Position numbers and translations under genes: made by a program. Below are positions 58,023 through 64,000 of a stretch of DNA of 64,000 nucleotides, one piece after another (within the stretch, counting starts at the first letter, position 1; each line of letters opens with the position of its first letter). Below the pieces are notes generated by a model. That model was not told the origin of the DNA, ran no database searches, and saw only the letters and a program-made list of their open reading frames with translations. Origin of the DNA: JAMXLJ01 sp036558745 (lineage in GTDB: Bacteria; Actinomycetota; Acidimicrobiia; IMCC26256; JAMXLJ01); contig DATBEZ010000083.1 in NCBI GenBank assembly GCA_036558745.1, positions 1 through 64,000 of the forward strand. The letters run 5' to 3'.

Positions 58023-59456
58023 GTGACCGACCTCCCGGACGGCCTGATCGCGGTGGTCAAGCGGGACTGCCCGACGTGCAACCTCGTTGCGCCGGTGCTG
58101 GCCGACCTGGCGTCGGGCGACACCAAGCTGACCGTCTACTCGCAGGACGACCCGTCGTTCCCCGAGGGCGTCACCGTGCACGACGACCGCGATCTCGAGA
58201 TGTCGTTCGCGCTCGACCTCGACACGGTGCCCACCTTGCTGCGGGTCGCCGAGGGCACGGAGGTGGCCCGCACCGTCGGCTGGAGTCGTGACGCGTGGCG
58301 CGGGCTCACGGGTCGCACGGATCTCGGCGAAGGCCTGCCGGAGCACCGGCCCGGCTGCGGCTCGCGGACCCAGGACCCAGCCATCGCCGAAGCGCACGCG
58401 ATCGCGGCGCTGCTCCCCGCGCTCCGAGCCCGCCGCATCGGCCTGGGTGGCGAGGAGGACGACGTCGACGCGTGCTTCGCCCGCGGCTGGACCGACGGCC
58501 TGCCCGTGGTGCCGCCCACACCCGAGCGCGTGGCACGCATGCTCACGGGCACGACACGACGACCCGACGAGATCGTCGCGGTCGTGCCGCCCGATCTCGT
58601 CGAGTGCACGGTCGAGAAGGTCGCGATCAACGCGGTGATGGCCGGCTGCTCGCCCGAGGTGCTGCCGATCGTGCTCACCGCGGTGGAAGCCGCGTGCACG
58701 GACGAGTTCAACATCCACGGGCTGCTCGCGACGACGTGGTTCTCGGGGCCGCTCGTGATCGTGAACGGACCGATCGCCCGTGCGGTCGGGATGAACTCCG
58801 GCGTGAACGCGATGGGCCAGGGCAACCGGGCCAACGCGACGATCGGGCGCGCGCTGCAGCTCGTGATCCGCAACGTCGGCGGTGGACGACCCGGTGAGAT
58901 CGACCGGGCGACGCTGGGCCAGCCGGGCAAATACACCTTCTGCTTCGCCGAGAACGAGAGCGCGTCGCCGTGGGAGCCGTTGCACGTCGAGCGTGGGTTC
59001 GACCGGACCGCGTCGACGGTGACGTTGTTCGCGGCCGAGGGACCGCGGGGCATCATCGACCAGCTCTCGCGCACGCCCGAGTCGCTCGCCCGTTCGTTCG
59101 CCTGGTGCCTCCGCACCACGACGCATCCGAAGCTCCCGATCGCGTTCGACGCGATGTTGGTCGTGTCACCCGAGCACGGTCGGGTGTTCCGCGAGGCCGG
59201 TTGGAGCAAGGCCCGCCTGCACCAGGAGCTGCGCGACCTTCTCCAGCTCGACGGTCACGAGATCGTGCGGGGCGCGGGTGGAATCGCGGAGGGTGCGCCG
59301 GAGGCGTTCGCCGAGACGACGCTGCCGAAGTTCCGCGACGGCGGGCTGCTCATCGTGCACGCGGGCGGCGGCGCGGGGCTGTTCTCGGCGATCATCGGTG
59401 GATGGGCGAGCGGCGCCGCAGGGAGCGAGACCGTGACCCGGGAGGTGCGACCGTGA
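58023..59456 (+). CDS. Thioredoxin-like CPTC domain fused to a conserved domain; UGSC partner
   Basis: A 477-aa protein starting at GTG. Residues 1 to ~95 look like a minimal thioredoxin fold with Cys16-Pro-Thr-Cys19 at the first helix and a cis-Pro-like VPTLLRV. The remaining ~380 residues are an unrecognised conserved domain (WTDGLPVVPPTPERV, INAVMAGCSPEVLPIVLTAV, VIVNGPIARAVGMNSGVNAM). No membrane helices. It overlaps the UGSC selenoprotein gene by 4 nt (GTGA), so the two are made together, suggesting a dithiol relay partner. Confidence 0.75.
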   Translation: MTDLPDGLIAVVKRDCPTCNLVAPVLADLASGDTKLTVYSQDDPSFPEGVTVHDDRDLEMSFALDLDTVPTLLRVAEGTEVARTVGWSRDAWRGLTGRTDLGEGLPEHRPGCGSRTQDPAIAEAHAIAALLPALRARRIGLGGEEDDVDACFARGWTDGLPVVPPTPERVARMLTGTTRRPDEIVAVVPPDLVECTVEKVAINAVMAGCSPEVLPIVLTAVEAACTDEFNIHGLLATTWFSGPLVIVNGPIARAVGMNSGVNAMGQGNRANATIGRALQLVIRNVGGGRPGEIDRATLGQPGKYTFCFAENESASPWEPLHVERGFDRTASTVTLFAAEGPRGIIDQLSRTPESLARSFAWCLRTTTHPKLPIAFDAMLVVSPEHGRVFREAGWSKARLHQELRDLLQLDGHEIVRGAGGIAEGAPEAFAETTLPKFRDGGLLIVHAGGGAGLFSAIIGGWASGAAGSETVTREVRP

Positions 59457-60010
59457 AGACGTCGGTGGACATGACCACGGCCGAGGAGGCCGCCGGACGG
59501 GTGCTGCTCGACCCGACCGGCGAGCTCGCGGGCACGCAGCGGTCGCGGGCGCCGCGACCGGCGTCCCTCGAGGGGAAGGTGGTGGGCCTGCTCGACATCC
59601 GCAAGGCGCGAGGTGACGTGTTCCTGAACCGCGTCGAGCAACGCCTCACGGAGCGGGGGCTCACGGTCAAGCGGTACGCGAAGCCGACGTTCACCAAGCC
59701 GGCTCCGGTCGACCTCCGTCACGAGATCGCCACACAGTGTGACGTGGTGATCGAGGCACTGGCCGACTGAGGCTCGTGCACGTCGTGCAGTGTGCACGAC
59801 ATCACCGATCTCGACGGTCGGGGCGTCCCCGGCGTGATGATCGCGTCGACCGAGTTCGTCGACGCGGCGACCGCGCAGGCCGAGGCGCTCGGCTCCGACC
59901 CCGCGCGCGTCTTCGTTCCCCACCCGATCCAGGACCGGACCGACGACGAGGTCGTCGCGCTGGCAGACGGCGCGCTCGAGGAGATCCTGCGTAACCTCAC
60001 GGGGGGATAG
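59453..60010 (+). CDS. UGSC-family selenoprotein (in-frame TGA = Sec106)
   Basis: The GTG start has GGGAGGT just upstream and overlaps the previous stop. The first 105 residues (VVGLLDIRKARGDVFLNRVE, CDVVIEALAD) run into TGA at 59768-59770. The same frame continues without a break for 79 more codons, giving GSCTSCSVHD, GVPGVMIASTEFVDAAT, DPARVFVPHPI and LADGALEEILRNL. The context D-U-G-S-C is the defining motif of the UGSC selenoprotein family, and a SECIS-like hairpin follows. Read through, it is 185 aa with a U-x-x-C redox motif. A conventional annotation would give two truncated genes. The function of the family is unknown. Confidence 0.88.
59771..59800 (+). promoter_or_regulatory. Bacterial SECIS candidate after the UGA
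   Basis: Perfect 8-bp stem GTCGTGCA/TGCACGAC (59782-59789, 59793-59800) closes a GUG loop that starts 19 nt after the UGA. Bacterial SECIS elements have a small apical loop with a leading G at roughly 16-37 nt, so the geometry fits. Confidence 0.75.
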
Positions 60011-60032
60011 CCGAGAGGGAGGCGGGGCGAGG

Positions 60033-60743
60033 ATGCTGTTCGTGCACGAGGTCCACCGGGTCGTGGGAGCGCGCGAGGAGGAGTTCGAGGCGGCGTACCG
60101 CGACGGGTGGCTGCCCACCCTCGCCAAGGACGACGACGCCCGCCTGCTCTACTTCCTGCACCATGCTCACGGCAGCGGGCGCGCCTACGTCGCGGTGACG
60201 ATCACCGCCGTTCGCGACGGCGCGGCATACGAGCGTCTCATCGGACGGGTACAGACCGGCGACCTGCGCGAGTGGGCGGCGGACGTCGACCGGTCGCGCC
60301 ACGCGGTCACGGGAAAGCTGCTCGTCGGCGTGCCCTGGTCGCCCATGGGCAAGCTCGACCTCGCATCCGTCCCGACCGACGGCGTGGAGCACGACCTCAG
60401 CATCTTCATGGAGGACACGGCCTGGCCCCACGAGGCGATGCTCGACCAGTACCTCGAAGCCGCGCACGACCACTACGCGCCGAGCCTCGTCGAGGGTCGT
60501 CACGGTGGACGGGCCCTGCTCGACCTGCAGGCGGTGTTCCAGACCGCGTTCGGCAGCGGCCCACGGCGTGAGGTCGTGCTCTGGCAGAAGATCCTCGACC
60601 AGCAGCGCATCACCCCGCTGCTCACGACCGAGATCCCCTTCGAGCACCGCGCGCCCGGGACGTGGATGCACGACGCGCTGCGCGTCCGCGACGACTGGGA
60701 GAGCCGGCTCTTGCGCACGACCCGCTGGTCGCCGCTGTACTGA
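60033..60743 (+). CDS. NIPSNAP-like (dimeric alpha/beta-barrel) protein
   Basis: A 236-aa protein with two ferredoxin-like halves: MLFVHEVHRVVGAREEEFEA, LLYFLHHAHGSGRAYVAVTI, and in the second half DLQAVFQTAFGSGPRREVVL. It resembles NIPSNAP or related small-barrel proteins; the enzymatic role is unknown. It starts 22 bases after the selenoprotein stop behind a purine-rich GAGGGAGG and is thus in the same operon. Confidence 0.6.
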   Translation: MLFVHEVHRVVGAREEEFEAAYRDGWLPTLAKDDDARLLYFLHHAHGSGRAYVAVTITAVRDGAAYERLIGRVQTGDLREWAADVDRSRHAVTGKLLVGVPWSPMGKLDLASVPTDGVEHDLSIFMEDTAWPHEAMLDQYLEAAHDHYAPSLVEGRHGGRALLDLQAVFQTAFGSGPRREVVLWQKILDQQRITPLLTTEIPFEHRAPGTWMHDALRVRDDWESRLLRTTRWSPLY

Positions 60744-60772
60744 GCTCCGCCGTCACGCCGCGCGCGCCCCCA

Positions 60773-61546
60773 GTGCCCGAACTTCCCACCGTCGTCTTCC
60801 TCCACGGCCAGCCGGGCACGTCGGTCGACTCGCTGCGGCTCCGGCGCGCGCTGCCCCCGTCGCTCTGCGTCGTCGCGCCCGACCGCCCCGGGTACGGGAC
60901 CAACCCCGCCGAGGCCACCGGCTTCTTCGGCAACGCCGACTTCGCGCTCCGGCTCCTGGACGACCTGGGCGTCGAGTCCGCGACGTTCGTCGGTCACAGC
61001 TGGGGTGGCGGCATCGCGCTGCGGATCGCGCAGCAGCATCCCGAACGCGTCGACGCGTTGGTGCTCGCGGCATCGGTCGGGCCGGGGTGTCTCAACTGGG
61101 TCGATCGTGTGCTCGCCGCGCCCGTGCTCGGTGAGCTGCTGACCGCGCCGTCGTTCGTGCTCGGCGCGCCGCTCGCGCGTCCGCGATTCCGCCGCCTGGT
61201 CGGGCTCGACGCTGTCGACGCCGAAGAGCGGGCGCGGGCGGCGCGCTCGTTGCAGGCGGGCGCGGCGCGCTCAACGTGGCGCACCTTCCTCGTCGAGCAG
61301 CGCGCGCTCTACAGCGAGCTGCCCGCGATCGAGGTCGCGCTCGCGACCGTCACGGCGCCGACGACTGTGGTCGCCGGGTCCCGCGACCACTTCGTGCCGA
61401 CGAGCACGGCGCGCGCGCTGGCCCGAGGGATTCCCGGCGCGCACCTGGAGCTCATCGAAGGCGTCGGTCACGTGCTCCAGCTGCGCGCGCCCGCCGCGTT
61501 GGCGCGCGTCGTGATCGACACCGTCGCCCGGGCCCGCACCCCCTGA
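60773..61546 (+). CDS. Alpha/beta hydrolase
   Basis: A 257-aa hydrolase: oxyanion FLHGQPGTSVDS, nucleophile Ser in FVGHSWGGGIAL, acid Asp in VAGSRDHFVPTS, and base His in IEGVGHVLQL, a complete triad. The cap region is helical (AVDAEERARAARSLQAGAAR). GTG 60773 is the first start compatible with the fold; earlier starts lie inside the NIPSNAP-like gene. It probably ends the selenoprotein operon. The substrate is unknown. Confidence 0.82.
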   Translation: MPELPTVVFLHGQPGTSVDSLRLRRALPPSLCVVAPDRPGYGTNPAEATGFFGNADFALRLLDDLGVESATFVGHSWGGGIALRIAQQHPERVDALVLAASVGPGCLNWVDRVLAAPVLGELLTAPSFVLGAPLARPRFRRLVGLDAVDAEERARAARSLQAGAARSTWRTFLVEQRALYSELPAIEVALATVTAPTTVVAGSRDHFVPTSTARALARGIPGAHLELIEGVGHVLQLRAPAALARVVIDTVARARTP

Positions 61547-61560
61547 CCCACCAGCGTTCA

Positions 61561-61604
61561 GTTGGGACACGATCCGGCGCTCCAGCACCGGATCGTGTCC
61601 CAAC
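61561..61604. repeat. Dispersed palindrome family 1, copy B (terminator-like)
   Basis: Perfect 17-bp arms (GTTGGGACACGATCCGG, 61561-61577 and 61588-61604) flank a 10-nt loop. The loop edges CGCT and GCA match copy A. It lies between convergent genes. Confidence 0.8.
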
Positions 61605-61635
61605 CGCTCGATGGAGGGTGGCGCTCGCCGGACGC

Positions 61636-62469
61636 TCAGTCGGCGGCGAGCTCGGGCATGACGTGCTCGACGAAGTCGGCGACGCGCTCGCGGCCCTGGC
61701 CGGGCCAACCCACGATGAGGTACTCGAAGCCCGCGGCGCGGTACGCGTCCGCGTTGCGGCGCACGTCCGACCACGGTTCGGAGATCGACAACGAGCTCGC
61801 GCGCAGGATCGTCTTCGGGTCGCGTCCCTGCTCCTCGCAGAGCCGGTCGATGAGCATGCTCTTGCGGGTGAGCATGCCGGCGGGGCCGAAGCAGTGCCAC
61901 GCGTCGGCGTAGCGGGCGACGAGCGGGAGCATGCGCTGCTCACCGCTCGCGCCGATCCAGATCGGTGGGTGCGGCTGCTGCACCGCGCGGGGCCGGTAGG
62001 TCGCGTTCTCCAGGCGGTAGTACCGACCGCTGAACGACGCGCGGTCGCGCGTCATCAACGCGAGGATGACCTGGAGCGCCTCCTCGAGCCGGTCGATGCG
62101 CTCGCGCGTCGACGGGAAGTCCCACCCGAGCTCGCGGTGCTCGGCGTCGAACCATCCCGCGCCGAGGCCGAGCTCGACGCGACCGTGCGACACGTGGTCG
62201 ACGGTGACGACCTCGGTCGCGAGCAGCTGCGGCGGCCGGTACGTGTTGCCGGTGACGAGCAGGCCGAGGCGTACGTGTGTCGTGATCGCCGCGAGCGCGG
62301 CGAGGGTCGTCCACCCCTCGAAGCACGCGCCCGGCCCGTCGCCGTACATGGCCTGGAAGTGATCGAACCCCCAGACCCCGTCGAAGCCCGCGTCGTCGGC
62401 GAGCCGCGCGCGTGACGCGAGCTCGTCCCATTCGAGCCGTTGCTGGGCGATGTCGAGTCCGATGCGCAC
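61636..62469 (-). CDS. LLM-class F420-dependent oxidoreductase
   Basis: A 277-aa TIM-barrel luciferase-like flavin/F420 enzyme: ADDAGFDGVWGFDHFQ, TTHVRLGLLVTGNTYRPPQL, HGRVELGLGAGWFDAEHRELG, PPIWIGASGEQR and FEYLIVGWPG. It most likely uses F420, as in other actinobacterial members. It starts at GTG 62469, with CAGACT 6 nt upstream. Confidence 0.88.
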   Translation of the reverse strand: MRIGLDIAQQRLEWDELASRARLADDAGFDGVWGFDHFQAMYGDGPGACFEGWTTLAALAAITTHVRLGLLVTGNTYRPPQLLATEVVTVDHVSHGRVELGLGAGWFDAEHRELGWDFPSTRERIDRLEEALQVILALMTRDRASFSGRYYRLENATYRPRAVQQPHPPIWIGASGEQRMLPLVARYADAWHCFGPAGMLTRKSMLIDRLCEEQGRDPKTILRASSLSISEPWSDVRRNADAYRAAGFEYLIVGWPGQGRERVADFVEHVMPELAAD

Positions 62470-62515
62470 GCCGAGAGTCTGTCAGCCGCCGACGCGACGC
62501 GCTCGGACGCGAAGA

Positions 62516-63229
62516 TCACACCTTCACCGCGCTCAGGAACATGAAGAGCGGCACGTCGTGCCATTGCGCGAACGTCTGCGGCGCGCCGACGGGCCTGGGT
62601 TCGAGGATCGACTCGACGCGGAGTCGGGCCCGGTCGAGCGCGTCCGCGTACTGCTCGAGCGTGTACGTCCACCCGCGGAAGGTCATCTCGAGGCCGTCAC
62701 GCTCGACGCGTTCATCGACCCGCGCCGTCTCGAAGTACCGAGGTCGCAGCGTGAAGCGACGGCGCGTCGCCTCACCGGTGAAACGACCGAGATCCGTAAC
62801 CGGATGGGCCATGCACGCACACAGACGCCCGCCGCGCCCGAGCACACGGCTCGCTTCGTGCACCGTGGCCGCCATGTCGGCGACGACCTGGAGCGAGTTG
62901 TACGCGACGGCCACGTCGAAGGAGCACGCGGCGAACGGGAGCGCCGCGCCGTCGGCGAGCAAGTACGCGCACGCACCGCCGGAATCGGCCGCCCGCGCGC
63001 ACGCCACCAGGGTGGCCGCCGTGTCGACCGCCACGACGCGGTGCCCGCGCGCGGCGAGATCGCGTGCGACCCGGCCCTCGCCGCACCCGATCTCGATCGT
63101 GCGCCGGCCCGGTCGCCCGACGATGCGATCGAAGAAGCGGTCACGGTAGAACCAGTAGGCCTCGTCCGGGCGGCGGGCCCAGCGCACCCAGTTCTCGGCG
63201 TCGGGTTCCCACTCTCCGCCGGCGCTCAC
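62516..63229 (-). CDS. SAM-dependent methyltransferase (class I)
   Basis: A 237-aa enzyme with motif I TIEIGCGEGRVARDLAARG, motif II acidic VVAVDTA, DGAALPFAACSFDVAVAYNS and RVLGRGGRLCACMAHPV. The substrate is unknown; UbiE/BioC-like. The GTG at 63229 has TACCGT 5 nt upstream and overlaps the upstream kinase fragment by 4 nt. Confidence 0.88.
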   Translation of the reverse strand: MSAGGEWEPDAENWVRWARRPDEAYWFYRDRFFDRIVGRPGRRTIEIGCGEGRVARDLAARGHRVVAVDTAATLVACARAADSGGACAYLLADGAALPFAACSFDVAVAYNSLQVVADMAATVHEASRVLGRGGRLCACMAHPVTDLGRFTGEATRRRFTLRPRYFETARVDERVERDGLEMTFRGWTYTLEQYADALDRARLRVESILEPRPVGAPQTFAQWHDVPLFMFLSAVKV

Positions 63230-63342
63230 GCTCCACGGTACGCCGCGTCGAGGAGCGTCGCGTCGAGGAACGTCGCGCCGAGCTGTTCGGCGAACGTCGA
63301 CTTGCCCGCACCACCCGGCCCGACGACCGCGACGCGCTCCAC
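63226..63342 (-). pseudogene. Truncated P-loop kinase-like fragment
   Basis: A 38-residue frame consisting of little more than a first beta strand and Walker A (VAVVGPGGAGKSTFAEQL), then LDATLLDAAYRGA and a stop. It matches the start of adenylate-kinase-like or topology-modulation proteins, normally ~170 aa, so at least three quarters is missing. It starts 9 bases after the PIG-L stop and its stop overlaps the methyltransferase start (GTGA). Confidence 0.6.
63235..63240 (-). promoter_or_regulatory. -10 hexamer TACCGT
   Basis: On the minus strand it ends 5 nt before the methyltransferase GTG, inside the kinase fragment. Confidence 0.4.
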
Positions 63343-63350
63343 GAGTCGGG

Positions 63351-64000
63351 TCAGATGTCGCTCAGCGCTTCCCAGCCCTCGGGAGGCGGACCGAGCCTCC
63401 AGCACTGCTCGGGCGCGTCGAGCTTCGCGCTGTAGTTCCAGTCGGCTTCGAGCGCGAGGAGCTGCGAGCGGTAGTGCGCCATCGCGGTCTCCTTCCGTTC
63501 CCGATCCGCGTCGACGGGCGGTGCGGCCGGCGTCGGCCAGAGACGCGCCCGGAAGAGCTGCGCGACCCGCCACGCGAGCATGCCCGGGATGTGCTTGTAG
63601 CCGTGGTCCTCGTAGCAGAACCACGCCGGCTCGGGCAGCCGCTCACGAACGAGGCGCGCGGCCTTGTGCGCCACGTCGTGGTCGGGATTCGCGAGCCCGA
63701 ACGGCATGAACACGGCGGTCGGGTCGACGGCACGGATCGCGTCCTCGAGCGAGTCGACCACCGCGTCCGCGCGCACCCACTCCTCACGCGGCAGGTACTG
63801 GTGCTCGACGTGGTCGAGCCACACCGGTGTCGCGCCCAGCTCTGCGAGCGCCTTCGTGTCCTCGTCCCGCCGCGCCGCGATCACGTCGTCGCCCGACGTG
63901 AACCCGCAGAGCTGGTCCCACCACGTCATCGGGTCGGGATACGCATCGGGCGCGCCCGCGAACACGGTGACGACGGTCGCGCCCGGATGCGCGCCGATCA
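63351..64000 (-). CDS. PIG-L (LmbE) family deacetylase, 5' end outside the window
   Basis: The frame is open to the right edge; about 215 residues are visible. Family features: the end of the first strand HPGATVVTVFAGAPDAY, then RRDEDTKALAELGATPVWLD, the zinc-site region PDHDVAHKAARLV and a WFCYEDHGYKHIP segment. The HPDD metal motif would lie beyond the window. Related enzymes deacetylate GlcNAc-inositol (MshB) or mycothiol conjugates (Mca). Confidence 0.82.
   Translation of the reverse strand, partial: IGAHPGATVVTVFAGAPDAYPDPMTWWDQLCGFTSGDDVIAARRDEDTKALAELGATPVWLDHVEHQYLPREEWVRADAVVDSLEDAIRAVDPTAVFMPFGLANPDHDVAHKAARLVRERLPEPAWFCYEDHGYKHIPGMLAWRVAQLFRARLWPTPAAPPVDADRERKETAMAHYRSQLLALEADWNYSAKLDAPEQCWRLGPPPEGWEALSDI

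Noticed and set aside
57597..59126. Extension of the small minus-strand gene to 509 codons.
   Set aside because: The extension lies antisense to the CPTC-domain gene; the ATG at 57854 with its ribosome site is the credible start.
59792..60010. An independent 72-aa gene starting at ATG... or GTG after the TGA at 59768.
   Set aside because: It is in the same frame as the upstream coding sequence, lacks its own ribosome site, and completes the UGSC family domain, so it is the C-terminal part of the selenoprotein.
1..64000. CRISPR array, rRNA genes, integrase, transposase or phage genes.
   Set aside because: No regularly spaced repeats, rRNA segments or recombinase motifs (DDE, HUH, tyrosine recombinase) were seen on either strand.

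Overview
The window is a contiguous, very GC-rich (about 70% by eye) and densely coded piece of an actinobacterial chromosome. Its character points to the Acidimicrobiia or a close lineage. It carries actinobacteria-specific ribosomal microproteins (bS22 and a bL37-like peptide), a DivIC-DUF501-Ppx cluster, an F420-type LLM oxidoreductase, mycothiol-associated families, and extracellular proteins with Thr/Pro-rich linkers. No insertion sequence, phage, CRISPR array or rRNA operon is visible. One tRNA gene (Gln, UUG) is present. No gene-free stretch exceeds about 300 bases; the longest is about 217.

Layout. 1-10 kb: end of a DUF72 gene, a MATE exporter, an acyltransferase/SDR/crotonase operon, a chemotaxis receptor behind a sigma-28-like promoter, a GNAT enzyme, oligoribonuclease, a class V aminotransferase and an unknown helical protein. 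10-39 kb: a minus-strand housekeeping block, ppx-DUF501-divIC-eno, mazG-lipoprotein-mfd, pth-rplY-prs-glmU-tRNA-Gln, ispE-ksgA-(DUF348/RlpA protein)-tatD-metG, and rsmI-DUF192-ychF-like. From memory this follows the order of Mycobacterium tuberculosis Rv1003-Rv1026, interrupted by a secreted subtilase, yqgE, two tandem secreted repeat-propeller paralogues and a decayed glycosyltransferase. 39-57 kb: FetA/FetB-type ABC transporter, Rrf2 regulator with a palindromic operator facing an ECF sigma/membrane-partner pair, thioesterase, DinB-like enzyme plus TPR-cyclase, epoxide hydrolase, crotonase, MBOAT/SGNH acetyltransferase pair, cofactor-independent phosphoglycerate mutase, cNMP-binding protein, molybdopterin oxidoreductase with cytochrome b561, and serC.

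57-61 kb holds the most unusual locus. A two-domain protein with an N-terminal thioredoxin-like CPTC motif is translationally coupled to a gene whose frame contains an in-frame TGA in the sequence context D-U-G-S-C. A perfect 8-bp hairpin with a G-initiated loop sits 19 nt after that TGA, as expected of a bacterial SECIS. It reads as a UGSC-family selenoprotein (185 aa, Sec106), followed by a NIPSNAP-like protein and an alpha/beta hydrolase. The window ends with an LLM oxidoreductase, a methyltransferase, a P-loop kinase stub and a PIG-L deacetylase.

Two genome-scale habits are readable here. About 17 start codons, plus the tRNA 5' end, lie 5-8 nt downstream of a TAnnnT-like hexamer, which suggests widespread leaderless transcription; other genes have clear Shine-Dalgarno sequences instead. 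Gene ends, especially convergent ones, carry long near-perfect palindromes without U-tracts. Several of these belong to two sequence families (GTTGGGACACGATCCG-like and CTGGAGTCG-like) whose arms vary in a compensatory way.
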